From Malaya genurostris (Eukaryota; Arthropoda; Insecta; Diptera; Culicidae), in assembly GCF_030247185.1 (NCBI RefSeq), contig NC_080572.1, positions 235,849,336 through 235,913,335 of the forward strand: a DNA stretch of 64,000 nt, in the 5' to 3' direction. A program made the translations under genes and the position numbers. The notes beneath the pieces were generated by a model. It had not been told where the DNA came from and ran no database searches. It worked only from the letters and a program-made list of their open reading frames with translations. Numbering within the stretch: the stretch's first letter is position 1; each line of letters starts with the position of its first letter. This document shows positions 45,841 through 56,871 of the stretch, piece by piece.

Positions 45841-46247
45841 AAAAAAACGGCCTCATTTGAACAAGAAAAAAGTTTTGTTTCATCAAGACAATGCACCGTG
45901 TCACAAGTCGATGAAAACCATGCTGAAATTGAACGAATTGGGCTTCGAATTGTTCCCTCATCCACCGTATTCTCCAGATTTGGCCCCCAGTGACTTTTTC
46001 CTGTTCTCAGACCTCAAGAGAATGCTCGCTGGTAGAAAAATTAGAAGCAATGAAGAGGTAATCGCTGAAACTGAGGCCTATTTTGAGGCAAAGGACAAAT
46101 CGTACTACAAAAATGGTATCGAAAAGTTGGAAGATCGCAATAATCGCTGTATCGCCTCTGATGGCAATTATGTTGAATAATAAAAACGAATTTTGGCAAA
46201 AAAATGTGTGTTTCTATCAAACGATACGAACTTTTCAGCCGAACTGT

Positions 46248-46764
46248 TATCTACGAAACAACCAATCGAAATGCCCCCCAGTTTAGCACATGTACCAAAG
46301 GTGGAAATCGATACTTTTTGAAGTGGACAGATACTTTCTACACTACTCAGAGTGTAATCATGGAGGAGAGCGGTAGTAGGTTCACTAAAAAACGGGGAGT
46401 TCAATGTGAAATTTTTTCGACGAGAAACGATTTTGCTTCTTCACAAATACAGATAATACTTTTACATCAAAGAAGATTATAAGGTTATTTTTAGGGAGAG
46501 GGAGTATAGCAAGTGCCCCAAGGATGGGAAGTGTGAGGTAAAATTGGCCGAACTTTACGGAAAACATAACAACAAAAACCAGACCCGATATGACGAGAAT
46601 ACCGTGAAAATTATGATTGTAAGATCTGAAAAGTGACACTGGTCGTTGCCTAAGTCTAAGTTGTGCTTCATTACAATCTGAATATTTCACTGGGCAGGAC
46701 AATTTCAAGAACTTTTTTTTTCGGCCTTACCATCCCGAAACATTTCCGAGTAATTCAGCTAGTA
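46248..46764 (+). repeat. Dispersed G-rich repeat, between the two mariners
   Basis: TTTTAGGGAGAGGGAGTATAG, GCAAGTGCCCCAAGGATGG and ATCGATACTTTTTGAAG match the repeat type at 41.2-42.0 kb. Confidence 0.55.
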
Positions 46765-48028
46765 ACAGTTCGGCTGAAAAGTTCGTATCGTTTAATAGAA
46801 ACACACATTTTATTGCAAAAATTCGTTTTTATTATTCAACATAATTGCCATCAGAGGCGACACTGCGATTATAGCGATCTTCCAACTTTTCGATATCATT
46901 TTTGTAATACGATTTGTCTTTTGCCTCAAAATAGGCCTCAGTTTCAGCGATTACCTCTTCATTGCTTCTAAATTTTTTACCAGCGAGCATTCTCTTGAGG
47001 TCTGAGAACAGGAAAAAGTCACTGGGGGCCAAATCTGGAGAATATGGTGGATGAGGGAGCAATTCGGTCAATTTCAGCATGGTTTTCATCGACTTGTGAC
47101 ACGGTGCATTGTCTTGATGAAACAAAACTTTTTTCTTCTTCAAATGAGGCCGTTTTTTTGAAATTTCGTCCTGCTATATAATAGTCACTGTTGATGGTTT
47201 TTCCCTTTTCAAGGTAGTCGATGAAAATTATACCATGCGAATCCCAAAATACAGACGCCATAACCTTACCGGCCGATTGTTGAGTCTTTCCACGCTTTGG
47301 GTTCGGTTCATCGCGTGCAATCCACTCAGCTGACTGTCGATTGGACTCCGGAGTGAAGTGATGGAGCCATGTTTCGTCCATTGTTATATATCGACGAAAA
47401 AAATCGGTTTTATTTCGATATAACAGCTCCAAACACTGCTCAGAATCATCAATTCGTTGTTGTTTTTGATCGATTGTGAGCTCACGCGGCACTCATTTTG
47501 CACAAAGCTTTCTCATATCCAAATATTCGTGAATAATATGTCCAACACGTTCCTTTGATATCTTTAGGGTGTCAGCTATCTCGATCAACTTCACTTTACG
47601 GTCATTGAAAATCATTTTGTGGATTTTTTTCACGTTTTCATCGGTAACAGCCTCTTTTGGACGTCCACTGCGTTCATCGTCTTCGGTGCTCATATGACCA
47701 GTACGAAATTTTGCAAACCACTTACGAATTGTTGCTTCGCCCGGTGCAGAGTCTGGATAACACTCATCAAGCCATTTTTTGGTATCGGCGGCACTTTTTT
47801 TCATCAAAAAGTAGTGTTTCATCAACACACGAAATTCCTTTTTTTCCATTTTTTTCACAATAACAAAAGTAGCTTCACTCAAAATGCAATATCTCACAAA
47901 CTAATAATCAGACAGCTGTCAAATTTATACACGTATCTTTTGAAGGTTGGTACTAACTGAAAATGGTATGGATTTAATTCTAGTGGTGCCCTCTCATAGA
48001 AACGATACGAACTTTTCAGCCGATCTGT
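46765..48028 (-). mobile_element. Mariner element copy 2, full length (1264 bp)
   Basis: Both inverted ends are present: ACAGTTCGGCTGAAAAGTTC on the left and the matching GAACTTTTCAGCCGATCTGT on the right. TA duplications lie at 46763-46764 and 48029-48030. Length is normal for a mariner. It lies in opposite orientation to copy 1, about 0.5 kb away, and the shared parts are almost identical. Confidence 0.95.
46832..47849 (-). pseudogene. Mariner transposase, disrupted (copy 2)
   Basis: The ATG at 47849 starts MEKKEFRVLMKHYF. The helix-turn-helix region is complete. A TGA replaces the Trp codon after KLCAK (near 47490). The frame resumes with the first catalytic Asp in ITMDETWLHHF. A deletion of about 20 bases after NSDYYIA shifts the frame. 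The final part has VLFHQDNAPCHKS and HPPYSPDLAPSDFF, but a 12-base deletion removes four residues, so the spacing is DD30D instead of DD34D. Three independent lesions make it inactive, though the ends could still be mobilised by a source enzyme. Confidence 0.92.
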
Positions 48029-48030
48029 TA

Positions 48031-48716
48031 TACACACTTAGAAAATGCAGAATTGCAGAATTTGGTAATTTTTTACCGAATTTTCAACGGCTGAACGTTC
48101 GGTAATCAGTTCGGTAATTGCTGAACTGTCAAACAACTACCGTAAACTGTAAACCAAATGGATCTAACTGATTGTTCGTTAATTTTTTGTTTGTTTGTTT
48201 TCCTTTGGTTAAAATTCTGGATTCTCGGATTTCAAAAAACAACACAAATTTACAAAAACGAATGAAGAAAATTCCAACCTGTTGTGGCTATGGTTTTATT
48301 CCACGAAAAACAGGGTTAAATGTTCCGGCTGACCGTAATTATGAACGCCTTCCAAAAACACTGCACTATCCGTCGAGTTCACCAGAAATTACCCTCGAAC
48401 GATTTGTGTAGGCAGCAAATGGACAAGTGATACAAAATTATTTTCTGCCTATAAGTAAACAAAAAGCTTTTAGTGGTTCTAATGTTTTAAAAACTTTAAT
48501 AACTGTTTGACAGTTAGTTTCACAACAATCAGTTTTCACAGAAGTTCGGTTTTTGGAAGATAATTTTACCAGACGGACAGTATGGTTTTTACCGTACTCG
48601 GCGACTATTCAGGTTTACCGTATCAATTGTATATCTAATACAGAATTCTGTAATGAAAATTTACGTTAAACTGATCGTTCGGTGAAAATTTGCATAATTG
48701 TTGTAAAATAAAACCT
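48031..48716. repeat. TTCGGTAA/CCGTAAAC-rich sequence, probable old MITE
   Basis: ATTTGGTAATTTTTTACCG, CGTTCGGTAATCAGTTCGG and ACCGTACTCGGCG are scattered inverted motifs suggesting a decayed inverted-repeat element. Ends are not resolved. The 79-residue frame at 48172-48411 is not recognised. Confidence 0.35.
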
Positions 48717-49537
48717 AAAGGCTATAGCAGGATAAGCATGTGAAATCTGCCCCCAAAGGAAATTCATATTGTTATACCACATTCGAAAGGTCATAGACTG
48801 GAAACTATTTTCTCAAAGTTTCAACCCTTTAACTGCCATATTGACGGAGCTAGGGTGGTTCTATTGATTTTTATTTTATTTGATTTTTGAAGAAACTGCT
48901 TCTCCGAAAAATTTGAAAAAAATCAGGCATGTTTAAGGCATTATGGGGATGCTTCACAATTTTTTTCAAAATTTTTGAAGATGTATTTCTTTTATTAAAA
49001 AATACTAGAAAATTTTGAAACATATTTTTTCCCTCTTTCAATTTTTGCACCACCCTGGATTTTTTAGTGATAAATAAAGAATTTTTGGACATGTTAAAAT
49101 GGTATGTTTTCATATTTTTTAAAAATGTGGACGACCAAAATATTTAATTTTTTCTAAAAAGTCAATAACAGTCGACCATGCGTTCCCATCAAATTCTGAG
49201 AGAAGGAAACGCATGGTGCTTTATCTTAGCAGTTTCTAGTAGTAGTCGACCATGCGTTCCCATAAAGTTCTCTTAAAACGGAAACGCATGGTGCTTTGTT
49301 CTAGTAGTTTATGATGCAACTCAAGCGCAGGGCTTAGAAATCAAAGTAACGAAAAGAAGGAAATGAGTATCAACCTTTGCATAATGCATACACGATCATA
49401 CTTCGGGTACAACCTAGAAAGCTACAAAGCGAGAACTTATTGGTATGTGGTTTATATATGAATGGTAATAATATATGAACGTTGCGAGTATCACACATAT
49501 GCAGGTCGGTTATGACAGTCAAGAACTAGAGCGAGTG
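48717..49537 (+). repeat. Left arm of a second large inverted repeat (821 bp)
   Basis: Starts AAAGGCTATAGCAGGATAAG and ends AAGAACTAGAGCGAGTG. The reverse complement occupies 51267-52087, also 821 bases, with only scattered differences. The nearly identical 80-residue frames in both arms (HFNMSKNSLFITKKSRVV and following) are one repeat read twice. They are Lys/Asn/Phe-rich with no domain, so not called as genes. Confidence 0.92.
49171..49300 (+). repeat. Two tandem short hairpins (CCATGCGTTCC stems)
   Basis: CCATGCGTTCCC (49176-49187) pairs with GGAAACGCATGG (49205-49216). The same pair recurs at 49250-49261 and 49280-49291. The two units are about 75 bases apart and each starts AGTCGACCATG. 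Loops differ in sequence while the stems are kept. Confidence 0.8.
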
Positions 49538-50074
49538 ACTGTATATAATTCGATGATTCGATAGTGTTTCATGAAATGGTCAAATCGTTTTGCACTGTTG
49601 GGTCTCGTACAACGCGGTTTTCTTTTTGCCTGCTCTGTACATTTCACTAAATACATAGCGAATTGAAACAGCAGTGAATTTAATTTTTTCTTTTTTATAT
49701 TGGTGTCAAACAAAAGTGGCCACTGATGAAGGTTGGAATCGATTTCTTAGAATTGTTTTTCCATAAATACGTTTATTTCTTAAGGCAATTTACATAAGTT
49801 GTTCTTCGCCGTAGCATCACTTTTACATAGAATTCTTATCCTAATATAATACTAATATAGTCACATCAATTTGAGTTTAATAAAGCATATTCCTCTTATT
49901 TTTTAAATATCATATTATTTAAACTAAACGATGAACTGCTATAAATTTAAAAATAAGCTGAAATTTTTATACATTTTGTGGTTGATTTCATAACCCACTT
50001 GGAGTTTTTTTATCAGCACATTATTTTTAATAAAATTTTGCTATTGGATGAACTAATGGACGCAGTAGGAGTCA
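49538..50074. other. Spacer of second inverted repeat, left part
   Basis: AT-rich; no feature supported. CATAAATACGTTTATTTCTTAAGGCA near 49762 recurs near 63060, marking a further dispersed repeat. Confidence 0.4.
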
Positions 50075-50165
50075 GAACTAAGACTCAAAAGGGTCAATCA
50101 TTAAATTGAAACTTCAATTGTCTTTATGAAATGATTAAGAAGTTTCATGTAAGAAATTTTTCATT
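50075..50165 (-). mobile_element. LINE 3' end fragment (C-terminal tail)
   Basis: The minus frame reads YMKLLNHFIKTIEVSI then stop, matching the C-terminus of the LINE remnant at 60-735 (YMKLFYHFIKSIGVPI). Confidence 0.6.
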
Positions 50166-51266
50166 TAAATAGGAAATGGGATAAAAATGTTATAAAAATA
50201 CATTGCTGTTTCAATGCACACATTTTCTCTCTGATTCTTTTCGTTTATTCTATAGAATTATCATCGTCACTTGGTAGCTGTTCTGATTTAAGCATTTCTG
50301 ACAATATTTTCGCCGGTCTCACAATTCTGGATAAAAACCGAGCATAAGGAAAGGTAGTGAATAATGGCGGCCTCGTGTGAACAGCAACCAACAGTTCTAT
50401 TGCCAATAACGCATTCACAGCAACGGCGCTGGATTCCCAAATATCCAGTCGAATTTGTAGTGTACTCGATATAGTACTTGTAAGCTTTTAAAAATGAGAC
50501 TTATTACCGGCCCGAATAGCTTTTTTGTGATCTGTGTGTCTCAATTGGGTCATCTCGTGATAAAGCTTTAAATTCAAAATTACTTGGCAGAACATCCTTT
50601 TCAAAAGCTTCTGTTCCAGAGCTACTATATTCCGATACTTGTTGCACTCGTTCCAATCCAAGGATTGATAATATTATCTTATTAGAACTTCCCGTTCGCA
50701 ATTTGAACAAAAATACGAATAAATTTTTCTCATTTACACCAGCATATCACGAAGCTCAATGATATTTGACCATATTAAACCTGTAAAAACCTGGAAGCGT
50801 TCCTCTGAGAGTGAAAATCACTTACTGAGTTAATTATGTATTCTCAGATATTTTCTGGAAAATATGGAGCTACACAATATACCCAAAAATTAAAGAGATC
50901 GATTCAGCGAATCAAGTATTTTAATAGACATGGTCGATAAATGCTTGATTTGAAATTATGCAAAGGTTATAACTCAAAATAACGCATCACTATTTTTTTA
51001 TATCTGTTGTTGTTTCAAATTTTAGAAAAAAATAAAAAAATATACAGCGCTCTCAGTCTACAAACCATGAAAACCATCATAAAGATATTCGATTGAAGTT
51101 TTCAAACACAAAACTCCAACTTTATCTTTATTATACATTTTTCCAGAAAACTGTACACATCCCTCGATAACATATCTTTATGATAACTTTTGACACTGTA
51201 ATGAAATTTTCATTCTTTCTTTCATTATTCTTTCTTTACATCCATCAGCAACACGTAAAAAACTGA
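50166..51266. other. Spacer of second inverted repeat, right part
   Basis: AT-rich with a slightly less AT-rich patch around 50260-50720. The 68-residue minus frame at 50504-50710 has no motif. Nothing could be called. Confidence 0.35.
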
Positions 51267-52087
51267 CACTCGCTCTAGTTCTTGACTGCCATAACCGAAT
51301 TTCATATGTGTAATACTCGCGAAGTTCATGTATTACTACCATTCATATATGAATCACATACCAGTAAGTTCTCGCTTTGTAGCTTTCTAGGTTGTACCCG
51401 AAGTATGATCGTGTATGTATTATGCAAAGGTTGATACTCATTTCCTTCTTTTCGTTACTTTGATTTCTAAGCCTTGCGCTTGAGTTGCATCATAAACGAC
51501 TAGAACAAAGCACCATGCGTTTCCGTTTTAAGAGAACTTTATGGGAACGCATGGTCGACTACTACTAGAAACTGCTAAGATAAAGCACCATGCGTTTCCT
51601 TCTCTCAGAATTCGATGGGGACGCATGGTCGACTGTTATTAATTTTTTAGAAAAAATCAAATATTTTGGTCGTCCACATTTTTAAAAAATATGGAAACAT
51701 ACCACTTTAACATGTCCAAAAATTCTTTATTTATCACTAAAAAATCCAGGGTGGTGCAAAAATTGAAAGAGGGAAAAAATATGTTTCAAAATTTTCTAGT
51801 ATTTTTTAATAAAAGAAATACATCTTCAAACATTTTGAAAAAAATTGTAAAGCATCCCCATAATGCCTTAAACATGCCTGATTTTTTTCAAATTTTTCGG
51901 AGAAGCAGTTTCTTCAAAAATCAAATAAAATAAAAATCAATAGAACCACCCTAGTTCCGTCAATATGGCAGTTAAAGGGTTGAAACTTTGAGAAAATAGT
52001 TTCCAGTCTATGACCTTTCGAATGTGGTATAACAATATGAATTCCCTTTGGGGGCAGATTTTACATGCTTATCCTGCTATAGCCTTT
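51267..52087 (-). repeat. Right arm of the second large inverted repeat (821 bp)
   Basis: Reverse complement of 48717-49537, including the paired CCATGCGTTCC hairpins at about 51510-51635. Confidence 0.92.
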
Positions 52088-52493
52088 CTCATCAAAAATA
52101 TTACTGAACAAAGGAATTAAATCTTAGTGTGTAGGTATAATGAGTAGATAATTGGAAGAAATATGATCGACTCTTGCAAGTTGGAAGCAGAACTCTTGTT
52201 AGGTAACGGACTTGGGCTGGTTCCGTCCGGCGAGAGGCCATTTCGTAATCGTGCCATCCAGTGGCCTCCGCTCTCTAATTTAGTCGAAGTGGGACGATGT
52301 TCGCACAAAATTCGACGCATGTCAGCTTCTCTCCGTAATTGATTAATTTGCTTACATTGTTACTGCACTTTGTTCACAGAATTGTTGCAATTGATTTCGA
52401 GCCGACCGACCTCGCCCGTGTAGGTCTACTGCTTGTTCCGTGCGGAGGACCTGGACCTGAGATGTAATTTGTTTGTAATTGAATGCGCCTTAT

Positions 52494-52728
52494 CAGGCGC
52501 GTACCCAGAAAAAAATTTCGGGGGGTGTTTCAGAACATGTTGATCAATTTCCATACAAATGGAACTTTTTATATAATTATTTGAAATTTTTTTATTGTGG
52601 AGTCGTTTGTTGAAAATTATTCATTTTATTTTTTACTTATTTGAAAAAAAGAGTTTACATAATATCATACTTTTTTGAGTTTCGGAGGGGGTTTGAACCC
52701 CTAAAACACCCCCCTGTATACGCGCCTG
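52494..52728. mobile_element. hAT-type MITE (235 bp) with perfect 8-bp duplication
   Basis: Inverted ends CAGGCGCGTACCCAG and CTGTATACGCGCCTG. Flanks CGCCTTAT at 52486-52493 and 52729-52736 are identical. The GGGGGGTGTTT near the left and AAACACCCCCC near the right extend the inverted repeat. It is related in size and ends to the MITE at 21149-21386. Confidence 0.92.
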
Positions 52729-54039
52729 CGCCTTATTATACAGTTCAGAGAGCTTACGTTCATCAAAGTTGAAATGTCGAGAGCCGGTTCCAAAGGGGTT
52801 ACTGCCTACGTTGCACAAGGAGAACATCACAGTCTATAATTTACCGTGTAGTCATTTGCCAATTTGCGATTTTGCATTGGAGGCAGCACCTCATCACCTC
52901 AGCACACACACACACTCTCGTTGGTGACACTGTTCACGGCAGGCCGGCTGCTGCTGATCTTGGCTTAATAATACAAGACGTTTAACTCGGTCGTAAACAT
53001 GCAGTGACATGTACGGTGCGTGGGTGTTTCAGTCGGTCATCTCGGCAGGCGGCAGCTCGTGCAGCGTGCCGAGAAGTTATTGAACACCTTCGTAAAACCA
53101 AGGCACGTGGCTCCAACCGAATTGCAACGACACTAAACACCTCCGCTAATTGCGATTTAATGTGCCCTGCAATGGTCGGCACGTACCAGCCGGGAAGTGA
53201 TCGGCGGATCGGCGGATCAGAACAACCACATCGGCACACGATGATCGGCAACGGAACCGGCATTCCCAAACCCCAAGTTCCATTTAGGGGATTCAGCCGC
53301 AACCGTGTGATCGTGGGCAGACAGCAGGCCACTGTGTCATCGATTCGCCCTCATGATTTGATAGAGTGAATTTTAATTAGCCGCTAATAACAATAATAGT
53401 GATGCTATTGTTTGGGACGAACGTCAATCATTATCAGCGGGTCCACGTACGTAGGATGGATGCACTTTTATGGCACTGACTGGGAAGTGGAGCTGCACGT
53501 GCTTCGTGTTCAGATGTACAGTTCGGGCCGATGGCGACGTTTGTTGATTCTAAAAGATGATCGAACTGCGGGAGCTGTTGTCTTTCGATTGTGAGGTAAT
53601 GTTTTCTAACATAACTTAATTTAGGTACAAAATTGCTTGGATTCCTTAAGATTGAATATAATTTTAATTGATTTATCAACAAAGCCCTAATGTTTTCAAA
53701 ATATGATTTCAAAACGTACCAGTCGCAGCAGGCCGCCGGAGATTCGAATACATGTAATCGCTGTCCTAATTGATTGCTGCCGGTGATCCAACCGCAACAA
53801 CATGGGTAAAATCACTTCAAACAAGCCTACCCCTGACGACAATCCGATCCACATGTCGCGCTATCTGCGCTCTCATTTTCGTATTTTTTGTTTTGTTGTT
53901 GCTTTTCCCCCGCTTCTTTGACTTGCAATTACATAATAATTATTGACAAGCCGTCCACCAAGTCTCGCTTCGGTCCATATTTTTTGTTTTGCTTCTTTGC
54001 TATGCGGCCCTGCAGGCCCTTAAAGAAATGCACTTACGT

Positions 54040-54147
<108 letters not shown>

Positions 54148-54328
54148 GTACATACGATGACCACGATGGTATCACGAGGCACGTTTAATTCGACACCGAG
54201 AATGGCAAATTGCGTGAAGTCGTGCCAAGCAGTCGCAACGGGTTCTCACACCTTCCCCTTTTGGCCAGGAACCACACACCGGTGGTGGCCGACTGTGTGA
54301 TACCGCTTGATTAATTGATGGGAAGGAC

Positions 54329-54352
54329 GGTGGTGGTGGTGGTAGTGGTGGT
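54329..54352 (+). repeat. GGT microsatellite
   Basis: GGTGGTGGTGGTGGTAGTGG run. Confidence 0.85.
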
Positions 54353-54560
54353 CGCATTCGTAGCAGGCTGGTTGATGCTTCATCAGATTGTCGCGTCCGT
54401 TGCAGTGACTAGAGCTAGCAAAAATCAAAAGTTTAAAATAAAGCAAATGCCGCTCAAGTTCAACAGGTTTTCACTGAATTCGTCGACGACGTGGGACACT
54501 CTTGCATCTGTTTCAGTCATAAAAGTGACGGTAAACATGCACGATGGTGGTCTTCCATCT

Positions 54561-55084
54561 CGTTTGTAGCAATTACCGTTTTCTTCTGTCTCCGCCAATA
54601 AGAGTGTAGAGTCAACCAACAATGTAGTTCCAAATTCTTACGGAAACTTTTCTTTTTAAGATCTTTACGTATTTTAATTGATTCAAAACCATACCAATCC
54701 CGTTGATACAAAATAAGCGTAATAATTTTGCCACTCGCAACTTCATTATCAACAGGAGAGCATTGAATACAAGGGAGAATATAAATGTTAATGCTACACC
54801 TACTTTACGGAAAGACAAAGAGACGCTCTTATTGAGTGATTTACACTTTTCATACGATGTTTATTAAATATTAATGTAGACGAATTTGGATGTTTTATCG
54901 TGCTCAGATCGGATCATCAGTTGAAGCAGGTCAAGTCGGTAAAGATCGGTGTTTTCTATGAAATTTGAAATGCACAAAACCTCGTAGCCAGTCTTGTAAA
55001 TAATTTTCAAATTAAATTGTACAGTTTTACAACTAGCCGGACCCCCTTTTATAAATAAAATGAAATCTGTCTACTGTACAGCAA
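54561..55084. other. AT-rich stretch without recognised features
   Basis: Small minus-strand frames (54517-54818) have no motif. Nothing supported. Confidence 0.35.
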
Positions 55085-55450
55085 GACTCATTGTTTTAAG
55101 GCATTGAAAATGCCTCATTCTGCACTATACGTGGCCGGGTGTCAATTAAAAGTTTCAAAAACAGCCGCGCAACCATATAATTGATATAATTTAACAACCA
55201 ATCGATTCGGAAATATGTATGGCAACGTCATTTCAGTATTTCGATAGCATACAATAGAAAAATGTATTATAATCAACCTATGTTTTGAAGAACCAATCAC
55301 AGCGAGAAAAATGATGTCATCTTCTTGATTTTTCGTGCACGGCCGACGTTTTCGATCGTTGGTTTACACTTTGAATTTCATATAGTAACAGATCAGCTTC
55401 GTTCGGTATAGGGAGTATTTACGTCATGCAAGAAAATGTATCGTTCCCTT
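55085..55450 (-). repeat. Promoter-like dispersed repeat, uninterrupted copy
   Basis: Reverse-oriented homologue of 2150-2304 plus 3054-3260, without the hAT-type element. It shows the empty target (GAAATACTGA with GTTGCCATAC in the minus sense) and keeps the CCAAT-type GTGATTGGTTC. Confidence 0.65.
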
Positions 55451-55500
55451 CTGTTTCCCTTCTGCATGAACGTTCGCACAAAAGGGAATCTAATAATATA

Positions 55501-56418
55501 TCAGGTGTACAACTTAGCTTCCGCCGTTTTCCGATAGGTGGCTGTACCGGCTGTGGCTGGTCATAATACATAGATGATAATGCCTTTAAAGTGAGTGTGT
55601 ACAGTGCCTAACGAATTGTCATCGCCGTTTTAGTGACAGTTGTTCTTGTTTTCGTATTATTCACGCTCGAAAATGTCTGTTTATGTGCCCAATTCTCGCC
55701 ATTTGCGGGAAGTTTTACTTTTACGTTATAATTCGAAAAATAAATGCAGATGAGGGGCATCGAATACTCTCAGAAACTTACGGTGATGCTGCTCTGAATG
55801 AAAGAACGTGTTGGGAGTGGTTTAAACGTTTTAAAAATGGTGATTTCGATGTCGAAGACAAACATGGTGGTGGAAGAAAAAAAAAACCTTCAAAGATGAA
55901 CAACTAGAAGCATTTATTGATGAAGATTCGTGCCAAACCCAAGAAGAGCTTGCCGAATCGTTGGAAGTGAGTCAGCAAGCCATTTCAAATCGTCTCAAGG
56001 CCCTGGACATGATTCAGGAAGAAGAAAACTCGGTGCCGTACGAGTTGACAACAAGACAATGCTAGGCCTAACAAAAGTGGTCAAAAAGTACCTGGAAACG
56101 TTGAAATGGGAAGTCTTGTCCCACCCGCCGTATTCCCCAGATGTCGCCCCTTCTGACTTCCACCTATTCCGTTCGATGGCACACGGCCTGGCAGATCAAC
56201 ATTTTCAATCCTTCGAAGAGTTGAAAAAATGGATTGCTTCATGGATAGCGTCGAAAGAGCACTCCTTTTTTCGAGCTGGAATCCGAAAATTGCCGGAAAG
56301 ATGGGAGAAAGTTATCGCTAGCGACGGACAATACTTTGAATAATACATCTGTAAGCACTTTTTCGCAATAAAGCTTTTAATTTTGGAAAAAACGGCGGAA
56401 GCAAACTTGTACACCTGA
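55501..56418 (+). mobile_element. Mariner element of a second family, internally deleted (918 bp)
   Basis: Inverted ends TCAGGTGTACAACTTAGCTT and GCAAACTTGTACACCTGA, flanked by TA (55499-55500 and 56419-56420). About 350-400 bases of a normal mariner are missing from the middle. The ends and protein differ clearly from the copies at 44-48 kb. Confidence 0.93.
55673..56343 (+). pseudogene. Mariner transposase with internal deletion
   Basis: The N-terminal helix-turn-helix region (DEGHRILSETYGDAALNERT, CWEWFKRFKNGDFDVEDK) is broken by at least two frameshifts. Another frame continues it (CQTQEELAESLEVSQQAISN). The catalytic middle, including the first two Asp residues, is deleted around 56055. 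The end is kept: HPPYSPDVAPSDFHLFRSM, FRAGIRKLPERWEKVIASDG. The final catalytic Asp is in APSD. Non-functional. Confidence 0.9.
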
Positions 56419-56589
56419 TATGCAATCTTACAATTTTAACTTTAATTGGCAGCCAGCCGAAAACGAAGCTGGTAGCATGTCGCTCGCTGGATGCTTGCTT
56501 TTTGTGGCGTGTGGATGTCATTTTTTCCATCGGCTGCATGCTGGATGAATTGAGGAAAACTTAAATTGAGCACCAATGAAACTGTTGAC

Positions 56590-56871
56590 GATTAGAAACG
56601 TCTAAATGCTCACAGTATTCTGGTCAGAACTATAACTGGACATTGCAAACTCAATTATCATATGCCTACTATTCAGCGTGCAGAGTATTATTCGTATGAT
56701 TTGTGTGAATGCCATTACGGTACTTCATATCATCTATTATGTAACTGTCCCACATTGACGCAACTACGTATCCGGGTTTTTGGTTCTCCATATATGGTTG
56801 AGTCTGTGTATGCGGAGCTAAAATTAAACGATATTCTATCGTTTCTCACCCAATGTGGTAAGGAGCTATAG
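56590..56871 (+). pseudogene. LINE ORF2 C-terminal remnant
   Basis: Plus frame: LVRTITGHCKLNYHM, YYSYDLCECHYGTSYHLLC and LRIRVFGSPY, with the C-x2-C..H..C arrangement that follows RNase H in I-type LINEs. It ends at a normal stop (KEL, 56869-56871). No RT or full RNase H domain precedes it. Confidence 0.75.

Larger units (their letters stand above)
43951..46180 (+). pseudogene. Mariner transposase, interrupted (copy 1)
   Basis: Segment 43951-44658 encodes 235 residues. The N-terminal paired helix-turn-helix region has MKHYFLMEKSAADTKKWLDE and WFAKFRTGHMSTEDDERSGR. The start of the catalytic domain follows. The segment 45857-46180 supplies the rest, with VLFHQDNAPCHKS and HPPYSPDLAPSDFF. The second and third catalytic Asp residues are separated by 34 residues (DD34D), as in mariners. 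The first catalytic Asp, seen as MDETW in copy 2, is Glu here (MEETW), so the protein would be inactive even without the insertion. The final residues (ASDGNYVE) are intact. Confidence 0.9.
43938..46247 (+). mobile_element. Mariner element copy 1, 5'-truncated and split by an insertion
   Basis: The right end ACGAACTTTTCAGCCGAACTGT stops at 46247 next to TA. The left end lacks the inverted repeat and leader present in copy 2. Homology starts at TTATTGTGAAAAA (43938), against Penelope-like sequence. A 1.18-kb repeat interrupts the coding region at 44657-45840. Confidence 0.92.

Noticed and set aside
48871..51933. Two nearly identical 80-residue proteins on opposite strands
   Set aside because: They are the two arms of the large inverted repeat; AT-rich composition and no motif argue against genes.
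52982..53369. Overlapping 116- and 121-residue frames
   Set aside because: Open on both strands in GC-richer DNA, a common chance outcome; no domain recognised on either.
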